A DNA stretch of 5,941 bases, taken from contig CAZYWA010000502.1 in the NCBI GenBank assembly GCA_964650975.1, forward strand, positions 1-5,941, given 5' to 3'. The translations under genes were made by a program, and so were the position numbers. Of this stretch, positions 1 to 5,941 are shown piece by piece; positions within the stretch are counted from its first letter, which is position 1, and each line of letters opens with the position of its first letter. This DNA is from CAZYWA01 sp964650975 [NCBI: uncultured bacterium] (lineage in GTDB: Bacteria; JADJOY01). Under the pieces are notes generated by a model. The model was not told the origin of the DNA. It did not search any database and was given only the letters and a program-made list of their open reading frames with translations.

Positions 1-4
1 AGAT

Positions 5-17
5 GCCGACGATCGGC
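5..17. repeat. Small hairpin at left edge
   Basis: Five-base perfect arms (GCCGA at 5-9, TCGGC at 13-17) enclose a three-base loop. It lies 47 bases before the BolA start and could be the end of a terminator for a gene left of the window. No T-run follows. Bases 18-63 are less GC-rich and contain an 8-base palindrome (AAGATCTT, 53-60), but no promoter could be defined. Confidence 0.25.
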
Positions 18-63
18 GGCCGCAGTAGAACGCTTCATGAATAATCCGGGCTAAGATCTTCCG

Positions 64-363
64 ATGGCACACACCCAGCACGCTACCGTGGAAACGCCCG
101 TCACGATCGAGCGCAAGCTGCGCCAGGCGTTGACACCGGCGCACTTCGAGATCGGCGACGACTCGGCCAAGCACCGCGGGCACAAGACCGCCAGCGGCGG
201 CGGACACTACGACATCGTGGTGGTCTCGGAGCGGTTCGCGGGCATGAGCGCGATCGAGCGCCAGCAGCTCGTCTACTCGATCCTCGCCGAGGAGATGGGC
301 TCGCAGATCCACGCGCTGGCGATGCGCACGCTGACGCCCGACGAGTGGCGAGGATCGCGATAG
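64..363 (+). CDS. bolA: BolA family protein
   Basis: A 99-residue protein covering a complete BolA fold, close to the usual length of about 90-105. BolA proteins pair with monothiol CGFS glutaredoxins, often through a shared [2Fe-2S] cluster, and act in iron regulation, cluster trafficking or, in some bacteria, stress-linked morphology in the cytoplasm. Visible family marks are the helix after T14 (IERKLRQAL), D33-S34 with H37 and H40 of the variable loop, the G-G-H-Y-D-I-V-V-V-S core strand (46-55), F58-x-G-x-S, R66, Y71, and the signature I-H-A-L at 82-85 containing the invariant cluster-ligand histidine H83, followed by T-L-T-P-D-E-W. About 14 residues precede the fold. No strong Shine-Dalgarno precedes ATG 64, but the first later Met is M61, so this start is forced. 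It faces the HEAT gene convergently and no glutaredoxin gene is visible. The family assignment is firm; bolA versus ibaG-type subfamily is less so. Confidence 0.93.
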   Translation: MAHTQHATVETPVTIERKLRQALTPAHFEIGDDSAKHRGHKTASGGGHYDIVVVSERFAGMSAIERQQLVYSILAEEMGSQIHALAMRTLTPDEWRGSR

Positions 364-380
364 CGGTCGAGGAAAGCCGC

Positions 381-422
381 GGCTGCGAGAGATCGCAGCC
401 CTCGCGGCCGGAAGGCCCGCGA
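381..422. terminator. Double-hairpin bidirectional terminator candidate
   Basis: Two adjacent hairpins fill the gap between the convergent BolA and HEAT genes. The first has perfect 8-base arms (GGCTGCGA 381-388, TCGCAGCC 393-400) closing a GAGA loop. The second pairs 402-409 with 414-422 around GGAA with one bulged C at 417. Both loops are GNRA tetraloops on the plus strand. There is no T-tract on either strand, so intrinsic termination is uncertain. The first hairpin sequence recurs near 1592-1616. Confidence 0.5.
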
Positions 423-1508
423 TCAGCCGGCCGAGGCACGCAGGATGTGGTCGACCGCGTCCGACGCCGCGCGTCTCACGTCGGCGTCGCGATCCTTGGT
501 GAGCGGGCCGAGCACCGGAATCGCGCCGTGGGCCCGCGCGCCCAGGGCACCCAGCGCGTGCAGCGCGGAGACGCGCGCGGCGCGCGCACCCTCGCTCGTG
601 GCCGTGGTGAGCGCGGTCAGCGTGGCGTCGTCCACTCGGGGCGCGAGCAACCCGAGGGTGTGGCTCGCCTCGGCGCGCGGCGCGGGCGCCGGATCGGCGA
701 GCAGGCCGGCGAGCCCCTGCACCGTGGCCGTCCCAGGGCTCGCGAGGTCGGCCGCCGCGCGCGCCGCCGTCGCGCGTACCAGCGGATCGGCGTGCTGCAT
801 CGCGCCGGAAAGGACCGAGGTCACGACCGTCGCGGTGGTCGATCCGCGCTCCGCTCCGCGGGCGGCGGAGCCGAGCGCCGCCAGCACCGCCAGGCTCAGA
901 TCGCGATCGTCGACGCGCGCAGCCTGCGCCAGCTCCGGGACCGCGGCTCGCGCCCCGGTTCCGACCCGTCCCAGTGCCTCGGCCGCGTCGAGACGCAGAT
1001 GCCGGTCCGTACCGTCGAGCAGCTCGGCCAGACGCTTCACCGAAATCTCGTCGCCGCACGCGGCGAGGCCCTGCAGCGACAGGGCCTGCTCCTTGGCCTC
1101 GTGCGAGCGGCTCGCGGTCAGCAGCGCTTCTCCGGCCCGCGGGTCGGTGCGCGCCATCGTTCCCAGGGCCAGGGCCGCCCATCGGCCGATCTCGGGATTC
1201 ACCGTGGGCGCGGTGAGCACCCGCGCGACGAGTGGCGTCGCATCAGGCGCCATGGCGCCGAGCGCCATCGCCGCTTCCTCGCGCACCGGCTCGATCGGGT
1301 CGCCGAGCGCCGTGACCAGCGGCTTGATCGCGATCCGCGCGTAAGGGCCGAACTGCGCGAGCGCGTGCGCCGCATGCGCCCGATCCGCCCCGCTCGGCGA
1401 CCGCAGCAACAACACCCAGTCGGTGACGCGCTGCCCCTCGACCGTCGGCCGATCGCCGGCGCAGGCGGGCACCAGCGCCAGCATCAGCAACGCAACCAGT
1501 GACTTCAT
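423..1508 (-). CDS. HEAT-repeat protein, probable lipoprotein
   Basis: A 361-residue alpha-solenoid protein. The N-terminus (M-K-S-L-V-A-L-L-M-L-A-L-V-P-A-C) is a short basic and hydrophobic signal ending at C16, which resembles a lipobox; Pro at -2 is atypical, so lipidation is probable rather than certain. From about residue 28 to the end the protein is made of roughly nine or ten degenerate HEAT/PBS-lyase-like repeats of about 30 residues, with recurring patterns such as V-R-x-x-A-A-x-A-L-G, for example around residues 74-84, 165-175 and 340-350. Such scaffolds bind proteins; no catalytic residues are apparent. ATG 1508 is chosen because it begins the signal peptide. An in-frame TTG at 1568 would add 20 non-hydrophobic residues without a ribosome binding site. 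The ribosome binding site at 1508 is also weak (purine-rich GGCGGAT about 12 bases upstream). It lies 132 bases downstream of a dnaK paralogue on the same strand, with inverted repeats between them. A role with those chaperones is speculative, because a lipoprotein would sit outside the cytoplasm. Confidence 0.85.
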   Translation of the reverse strand: MKSLVALLMLALVPACAGDRPTVEGQRVTDWVLLLRSPSGADRAHAAHALAQFGPYARIAIKPLVTALGDPIEPVREEAAMALGAMAPDATPLVARVLTAPTVNPEIGRWAALALGTMARTDPRAGEALLTASRSHEAKEQALSLQGLAACGDEISVKRLAELLDGTDRHLRLDAAEALGRVGTGARAAVPELAQAARVDDRDLSLAVLAALGSAARGAERGSTTATVVTSVLSGAMQHADPLVRATAARAAADLASPGTATVQGLAGLLADPAPAPRAEASHTLGLLAPRVDDATLTALTTATSEGARAARVSALHALGALGARAHGAIPVLGPLTKDRDADVRRAASDAVDHILRASAG

Positions 1509-1534
1509 CGCAGGATCCGCCGCGATCCGATCAT
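1505..1534 (-). other. Possible 9-codon upstream ORF overlapping the HEAT start
   Basis: ATG at 1534-1532 opens nine codons (M-I-G-S-R-R-I-L-R) and ends in TGA at 1507-1505, which overlaps the HEAT gene ATG as ATGA. The arrangement resembles translational coupling by a leader peptide. No Shine-Dalgarno precedes the upstream ATG, so chance is quite possible. Confidence 0.2.
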
Positions 1535-1548
1535 GGCTTGCGGAGCGG

Positions 1549-1610
1549 TGCGGTCCCTCGCGTCCCAAGGCATCGATCGCCGTGTGACACTGCGGCTGCG
1601 AGGGACCGCA
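1549..1610. repeat. 13-bp inverted repeat in dnaK-HEAT spacer
   Basis: The arms TGCGGTCCCTCGC (1549-1561) and GCGAGGGACCGCA (1598-1610) are perfect reverse complements 36 bases apart. The right arm overlaps the hairpin at 1594-1613, so the two structures cannot form together. The element lies between the dnaK stop (1641) and the HEAT start (1508), both on the minus strand. It could be a transcriptional end structure, an attenuator-like switch or a protein-binding operator. Confidence 0.6.
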
Positions 1611-1634
1611 GCCCTCCGGCCGGACGCAGCCCTC
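1592..1634. repeat. Second copy of the GGCTGCG hairpin repeat, with extension
   Basis: GCGGCTGCGAG, six further bases and CGCAGCC form a hairpin (arms 1594-1600 and 1607-1613) matching the first hairpin at 379-403 with two mismatches. It is followed by a 10-base palindrome TCCGGCCGGA (1615-1624) and another CGCAGCCCTC (1625-1634), an exact direct repeat of 1607-1616 and of 394-403. Just downstream of the dnaK stop on the minus strand, it may also act as that gene's terminator, although no T-run follows. Confidence 0.55.
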
Positions 1635-1640
1635 GAAGAA

Positions 1641-3434
1641 CTAGGTCTCGTACTCGAGCTCTTTCAACACATCGACGAGATCGGTCATGGCGCGCTCCAC
1701 CGCGCCGGGGTCGGGCTTCCCGCCGAGCGCGTTGCGCAGCCGTCCCACGGTCTCGGTGAGGCGCTTCCGGAACGCGGGAACCAGCTTGGCGGTGGGATCG
1801 TCGAGCAGCCGCTCCGCGGAGTAGACCAGGTTCATGCCCTTGTTCTTCTGGGCTACCCACTCGCGGATCTTCTCGTCGTCCTTCTGGTACTTCTCGGCGT
1901 CGGTGATGATGCGCTTGATCTCGTTGTCGGTGAGGCCGCCGGCGCCGGTGATGCGCAGCGACTGGGTGCGGCCCGTATCCTGGTCCTTCGCCGTGACGTG
2001 GACGATGCCTTCCTCGTCGATCTCGAAGGTGATCTCGATCGAGGGGACGCCCTTCGGCGCCGGCCGGACACCCACCAGGTCGAAGATGCCGAGGGTGCGG
2101 TTGTCGCTCGCCATCTCGCGCTCGCCCTGCAGCACGTGGATGCGGATGATGAGCTGATCGTCCTCGGTGGTGGTGAAGACCTTCTTCGCGGTGGCCGGGA
2201 TGGGCGTGTTGCGCGGGATGATCTTGGTGCACACGCCGCCCGCGGTCTCGATGCCGAGGGAGAGCGGTGTCACGTCGCGCAGGTTGACGCGCTCGACCTC
2301 GCCGGTGCGGATGCCGGCGGTGACCGCGGCACCCATCGCGACCGCTTCGTCCGGGTTGATGCCCTTGATCGGAGCCTTGCCGAAGAACTGCTCGACCTTG
2401 CGCTGCACGATCGGGCTGCGGGTCTGGCCGCCCACCAGCAGCACGGCGTCGATGTCGGACGGCTTGAGCCCCGCGTCCTTGAGCGCCGACTCGCACGGTG
2501 TGAGGGTGCGATCGACCAGCACCGACACCAGGTTCTCGAACTCGGCGCGCATCAGCTCGACGTCGAGATGCAGCGGACCCGAGGCGCCGCCCATGATGAA
2601 GGGCACGGTGACCTGCGTGGCCTCGCTGAACGACAGGTCCTTCTTGGCGCTCTCGGCGGCGTTCTTGAGCCGCTGCAGGATGGTGGCGTCCTTCAAGAGC
2701 TCGACGCCGTTTCTCTTCTCGAACTCCTGCGACAGCCAGTCCATGAGCGTCTGGTCGAAGTCGTCGCCGCCCAGGAACGCGTCGCCGGAAGTTGCGAGCA
2801 CCCGGAAATCGCCGTCCTTCTGCTCGAGGATCGAGATGTCGAACGTGCCGCCGCCCAGGTCGTAAACCGCGATGACGCGCTCGCCGCGGCGGTGAACGCC
2901 GTACGCGAGCGCCGCGGCGGTGGGCTCGTTGATGAGCCGCAGCACCTCGAGGCCCGCGATCTTGCCCGCGTCCTTGGTGGCGCTGCGCTGACGATCGTCG
3001 TAGTAGGCGGGAACGGTGATGACCGCCTGCTTGATCTCCTCGCCCAGGAACGCCTCGGCCTCGGACTTGATCTTGGTGAGGATCATCGCCGACAGCTCTT
3101 CGGGCGAAAACCGCTTGCCCGAGGCGTCGAAGCGCACGTCGCCCTTGGGCGACTCGGTGATGCGGAACGGGAAGCGCTTGACGTAGTCCTGGATCGGTCC
3201 GGAGTGGAACGGGCGGCCGATGAAGCGCTTGACCGAAAAGATCGTGTTTTCGGGATTGACGATCGCCTGACGCTTCGCGGCATTGCCGATCAGGCGATCG
3301 CCGTTCCGGCCGATCGCGACCACCGACGGCGTGACGCGCTCTCCCTCGGCGTTGACGATGATCGCCGGCTCGTCGCCTTGCAGCAACGCCGCACAGGAGT
3401 TCGTCGTACCGAAGTCGATTCCAATGACTGCCAT
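1641..3434 (-). CDS. dnaK: DnaK/Hsp70 family chaperone, paralogue proximal to HEAT gene
   Basis: A 597-residue Hsp70, an ATP-driven cytoplasmic chaperone that binds and releases unfolded segments and normally works with a J-protein and a nucleotide exchange factor. The nucleotide-binding domain spans about 1-378: phosphate loop I-G-I-D-F-G-T-T-N-S (4-13), catalytic K69 (E. coli K70), P142 and E170 (P143, E171), D192-L-G-G-G-T197 (T199), and L-L-V-G-G-Q-T-R (332-339). The beta substrate domain is about 388-500 and the helical lid about 500-597. The linker reads V383-N-L-R-D387 instead of VLLLD. Arch residues are A398 and T423, where E. coli has M404 and A429. The protein ends L-E-L-type coil then E-Y-E-T, about 30-40 residues shorter than E. 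coli DnaK, lacking the disordered tail. ATG 3434 is chosen by family alignment and a GGAG three bases upstream; an in-frame ATG at 3479 would add 15 arginine-rich residues. A TTGACA promoter and long leader precede it. No dnaJ or grpE is in view. The Hsp70 family is certain; the housekeeping role is doubtful. Confidence 0.96.
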   Translation of the reverse strand: MAVIGIDFGTTNSCAALLQGDEPAIIVNAEGERVTPSVVAIGRNGDRLIGNAAKRQAIVNPENTIFSVKRFIGRPFHSGPIQDYVKRFPFRITESPKGDVRFDASGKRFSPEELSAMILTKIKSEAEAFLGEEIKQAVITVPAYYDDRQRSATKDAGKIAGLEVLRLINEPTAAALAYGVHRRGERVIAVYDLGGGTFDISILEQKDGDFRVLATSGDAFLGGDDFDQTLMDWLSQEFEKRNGVELLKDATILQRLKNAAESAKKDLSFSEATQVTVPFIMGGASGPLHLDVELMRAEFENLVSVLVDRTLTPCESALKDAGLKPSDIDAVLLVGGQTRSPIVQRKVEQFFGKAPIKGINPDEAVAMGAAVTAGIRTGEVERVNLRDVTPLSLGIETAGGVCTKIIPRNTPIPATAKKVFTTTEDDQLIIRIHVLQGEREMASDNRTLGIFDLVGVRPAPKGVPSIEITFEIDEEGIVHVTAKDQDTGRTQSLRITGAGGLTDNEIKRIITDAEKYQKDDEKIREWVAQKNKGMNLVYSAERLLDDPTAKLVPAFRKRLTETVGRLRNALGGKPDPGAVERAMTDLVDVLKELEYET

Positions 3435-3457
3435 GGTGCTCCGGGATCTGGCCCCCG

Positions 3458-3473
3458 CCCGCCGCTCGGCGGG
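3458..3473 (-). promoter_or_regulatory. Leader hairpin before the proximal dnaK
   Basis: Seven-base perfect arms, CCCGCCG (3458-3464) and CGGCGGG (3467-3473), lie 23 bases upstream of the ATG at 3434 inside the presumed leader. The loop would realistically be GCTC or its complement with six pairs. It may affect ribosome access, but it does not cover the GGAG. Another palindrome, GTCCCGGGAC, is at 3531-3540. Confidence 0.35.
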
Positions 3474-3566
3474 GATCATGCCACCGAGCTTCGCCGGGCG
3501 GAAGCAGAGTCCGAATCTCGACGGACCCGCGTCCCGGGACGAAATCGCGGTTTGGGAATGGTGTTA

Positions 3567-3595
3567 CAAGTACAGAGGCGCGACCCACCTGTCAA
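3567..3595 (-). promoter_or_regulatory. Sigma70-type promoter for the proximal dnaK
   Basis: On the minus strand a perfect TTGACA (3595-3590) is followed by exactly 17 bases and then TACTTG (3572-3567), within a locally AT-richer TACTTGTAACA. The -35 is strong and the -10 is poor. The predicted start near 3560 gives a leader of about 125 bases before ATG 3434. It sits just downstream of the terminator-like hairpin at 3621-3638, which supports separate transcription of the two dnaK genes. No CIRCE repeat and no convincing sigma32 -10 was seen. Confidence 0.55.
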
Positions 3596-3620
3596 GGCGA
3601 GTCGCCAGTGCCGAACCGCG

Positions 3621-3638
3621 GAAAAGCCTCTTCGAGGC
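3621..3638 (-). terminator. Rho-independent terminator candidate of the distal dnaK
   Basis: On the minus strand GCCTC, loop GAA and GAGGC form a 5-bp GC-rich hairpin followed directly by TTTTC (complement of 3621-3625). It is 32 bases after the stop of the distal dnaK and 25 bases before the TTGACA of the next gene. The stem is short, but the stem plus T-run layout is classical. Together with the hairpin at 3647-3665 it makes a tandem end structure. Confidence 0.55.
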
Positions 3639-3646
3639 GCGATGTT

Positions 3647-3665
3647 GCGCCGCCCTCGGCGGTGC
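3647..3665 (-). terminator. GC-rich hairpin just after the distal dnaK stop
   Basis: Arms 3647-3654 and 3658-3665 pair over eight positions around a three-base loop, with one G/T (plus strand) or A/C (minus strand) position at 3649/3663. The hairpin starts four bases after the TGA at 3672-3670. There is no T-run of its own; it probably protects the 3' end or assists the terminator downstream. Confidence 0.4.
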
Positions 3666-3669
3666 TGCC

Positions 3670-5472
<1,803 letters not shown>

Positions 5473-5480
5473 CACACCAT

Positions 5481-5485
5481 CTCCT
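5481..5485 (-). promoter_or_regulatory. Ribosome binding site of the distal dnaK
   Basis: AGGAG on the minus strand, eight bases before ATG 5472. It fixes the start there rather than at the in-frame ATG 5496, which lies upstream of this site within the loop side of the inverted repeat. Confidence 0.75.
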
Positions 5486-5516
5486 GCCCTCGTCATTGGC
5501 TTGACGAGGGCGTCAA
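5486..5516 (-). promoter_or_regulatory. Overlapping inverted repeats in the distal dnaK leader
   Basis: A perfect 10-bp inverted repeat has arms GCCCTCGTCA (5486-5495) and TGACGAGGGC (5502-5511), with a six-base loop. The right arm also takes part in a second perfect repeat, TTGACG (5501-5506) and CGTCAA (5511-5516), with a four-base loop. The two hairpins share bases and exclude each other. The 10-bp structure directly abuts the AGGAG at 5481-5485. It may be an RNA switch, a thermometer-like leader or a repressor operator; the sequence alone cannot choose. Confidence 0.6.
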
Positions 5517-5522
5517 CCGCAC

Positions 5523-5545
5523 GCTTGGGGCGAAGCGCCTCAAGC
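5523..5545. repeat. Upstream hairpin in the distal dnaK leader
   Basis: GCTTG (5523-5527) pairs with CAAGC (5541-5545), and GGCG (5529-5532) with CGCC (5536-5539), around a three-base loop. The intervening pair 5528/5540 is G/T on the plus strand and A/C on the minus strand, so the stem is more stable in plus-strand RNA. It may be a further leader structure or an end structure for the gene to the right. Confidence 0.4.
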
Positions 5546-5597
5546 TATTGGGATCTCAAGGGATTCCCGGCCGTCGTGCAGTCACGCGGTGGAGTCG

Positions 5598-5613
5598 AGC
5601 AAGAAGCACGCCG
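5598..5613 (-). promoter_or_regulatory. Sigma54-like promoter candidate for the distal dnaK
   Basis: Minus-strand CGGCGTGCTTCTTGCT has the invariant GG (-24) and GC (-12) with the required ten bases between, a perfect TTGCT and a partial match in the -24 block (consensus TGGCACG-N4-TTGCW). The predicted start near 5587 would give a leader of about 115 bases. In GC-rich DNA this pattern can arise by chance, and no activator site was identified. Confidence 0.3.
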
Positions 5614-5630
5614 CAGCTGCCCAATCTGCC

Positions 5631-5645
5631 CGGGCGAACCGCCCG
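5631..5645 (-). terminator. Hairpin after the right-edge gene
   Basis: Perfect six-base arms CGGGCG (5631-5636) and CGCCCG (5640-5645) enclose a three-base loop, 33 bases beyond the stop of the right-edge gene on the minus strand. There is no T-run. It is a candidate transcription end before the distal dnaK promoter region. Confidence 0.35.
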
Positions 5646-5678
5646 AAGCGCCGGCGTCCCAAAGCTCCGTGCCAAAGC

Positions 5679-5941
5679 TCAGGGAACGTGGAGCGTCCAG
5701 GCGGACGTGTCCCCGAGCTGGAAATCGTCCGCGAAGATCAGGTCCGCGTTCGAGAAGCAGTAGAGCTGTGCCGTGCCGCTGCACGTGCCGGCGCCCTTCG
5801 CGGTCCACTCGAGCAACGAGCTCTCACGCCGGCCGGTCTCGGCCGAGTCGGCGCCGGAGGATGACGTCCAGCCCTGACAATCGTTGCCCGCGAAGGCTCC
5901 GTCGTTGCCGGTGCCGGTGAACATCGCGCCCTGGTTGTGGG
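5679..5941 (-). CDS. C-terminal part of a secreted, cysteine-containing protein (DUF1554-like), cut by window edge
   Basis: The last 87 or so codons of a minus-strand gene; the frame is open through 5941, so the start is outside the window. The visible part reads H-N-Q-G-A-M-F-T-G-T-G-x-D-G, then G-N-D-C-x-G-W-T-S, E-W-T, G-T-C-S and L-Y-C-F. This Gly/Trp/Cys-rich spacing resembles the end of DUF1554-type, lectin-fold-like extracellular domains, with three cysteines that may form disulphides. After L-Y-C-F comes F-A-D-D-F-Q-L-G-D-T-S-A-W-T-L-H-V-P, close to a tail of the form F-x-D-G-F-E-x-G-D-x-S-x-W that I recall at the C-terminus of many secreted proteins of Gram-negative bacteria and acidobacteria. 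An internal ATG at 5924 is in mid-domain and is not a credible start. The domain assignment is from motif memory and is moderate; secretion is inferred because the signal peptide is not visible. Confidence 0.65.
   Translation of the reverse strand, partial: HNQGAMFTGTGNDGAFAGNDCQGWTSSSGADSAETGRRESSLLEWTAKGAGTCSGTAQLYCFSNADLIFADDFQLGDTSAWTLHVP

Noticed and set aside
53-60. The palindrome AAGATCTT immediately before the BolA gene as an operator.
   Set aside because: An 8-base palindrome alone is too common to support a binding site, and no second copy was seen.
345-1502. A plus-strand open frame of 385 codons opposite the HEAT gene.
   Set aside because: It is an arginine-rich shadow; the minus strand gives a signal peptide and regular HEAT repeats.
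1509-1568. A 20-residue N-terminal extension of the HEAT protein from TTG 1568.
   Set aside because: It would bury the hydrophobic signal sequence internally, has no ribosome binding site and covers one arm of the 13-bp inverted repeat.
3435-3479. A 15-residue N-terminal extension of the proximal DnaK from ATG 3479.
   Set aside because: It is Arg/Ala-rich, lies beyond the conserved Hsp70 start and has no convincing ribosome binding site. A targeting role cannot be excluded but is unsupported.
1531-3588. A 685-codon minus-strand frame overlapping the proximal dnaK in another frame.
   Set aside because: The composition is Arg/Gly/His-rich and low in complexity, typical of an out-of-frame reading of GC-rich coding DNA. 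No start signal or domain is visible.
3435-3669. A CIRCE (HrcA) operator or sigma32 promoter before the proximal dnaK.
   Set aside because: No TTAGCACTC-N9-GAGTGCTAA pattern is present. The CTTGACA could fit a sigma32 -35, but there is no CCCCAT-like -10 at the right distance. The 5473-5678 gap was also searched with the same result.

Overview
The window is high-GC bacterial DNA with tightly packed, mostly minus-strand genes. The content fits a Gram-negative, proteobacterium-like or myxobacterium-like organism: a BolA-family protein, DnaK homologues that keep the Gram-negative NBD loop, a lipoprotein-type signal, and a secreted protein ending in an F-A-D-D-F-x-x-G-D-T-S-A-W tail. The taxon is an inference. 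No RNA gene, CRISPR array, IS element or integration site was seen.

Layout from left to right. A short plus-strand gene encodes a BolA-family protein (64-363). It converges on a minus-strand HEAT-repeat protein with a lipoprotein-like signal (423-1508). The 59-base convergent gap holds two adjacent hairpins. Upstream of the HEAT gene, on the same strand, lie two tandem full-domain Hsp70/DnaK paralogues (1641-3434 and 3670-5472). A terminator-like hairpin with a T-run and a TTGACA promoter separate them, so each DnaK is probably its own transcription unit. At the right edge is the 3' end of a minus-strand gene for a cysteine-containing extracellular protein, cut by the window boundary. No gene-free stretch exceeds 300 bases; the longest gaps (3435-3669 and 5473-5678) hold leaders and terminators.

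The most notable content is the Hsp70 pair. Both have intact ATPase residues, and both are encoded without dnaJ or grpE in view. They share three departures from housekeeping DnaK: a polar/charged interdomain linker in place of VLLL, an Ala/Thr substrate-arch pair in place of Met/Ala, and a short C-terminus ending E-Y-E-T or E-Y-E-S with no disordered tail. They look like a specialised, duplicated chaperone family whose clients are unknown. The leader of the distal dnaK and the spacer before the HEAT gene both contain overlapping inverted repeats that could form mutually exclusive RNA structures. A hairpin repeat from the BolA/HEAT gap recurs in the dnaK/HEAT spacer. No functional link between the HEAT lipoprotein and the chaperones can be shown from sequence.
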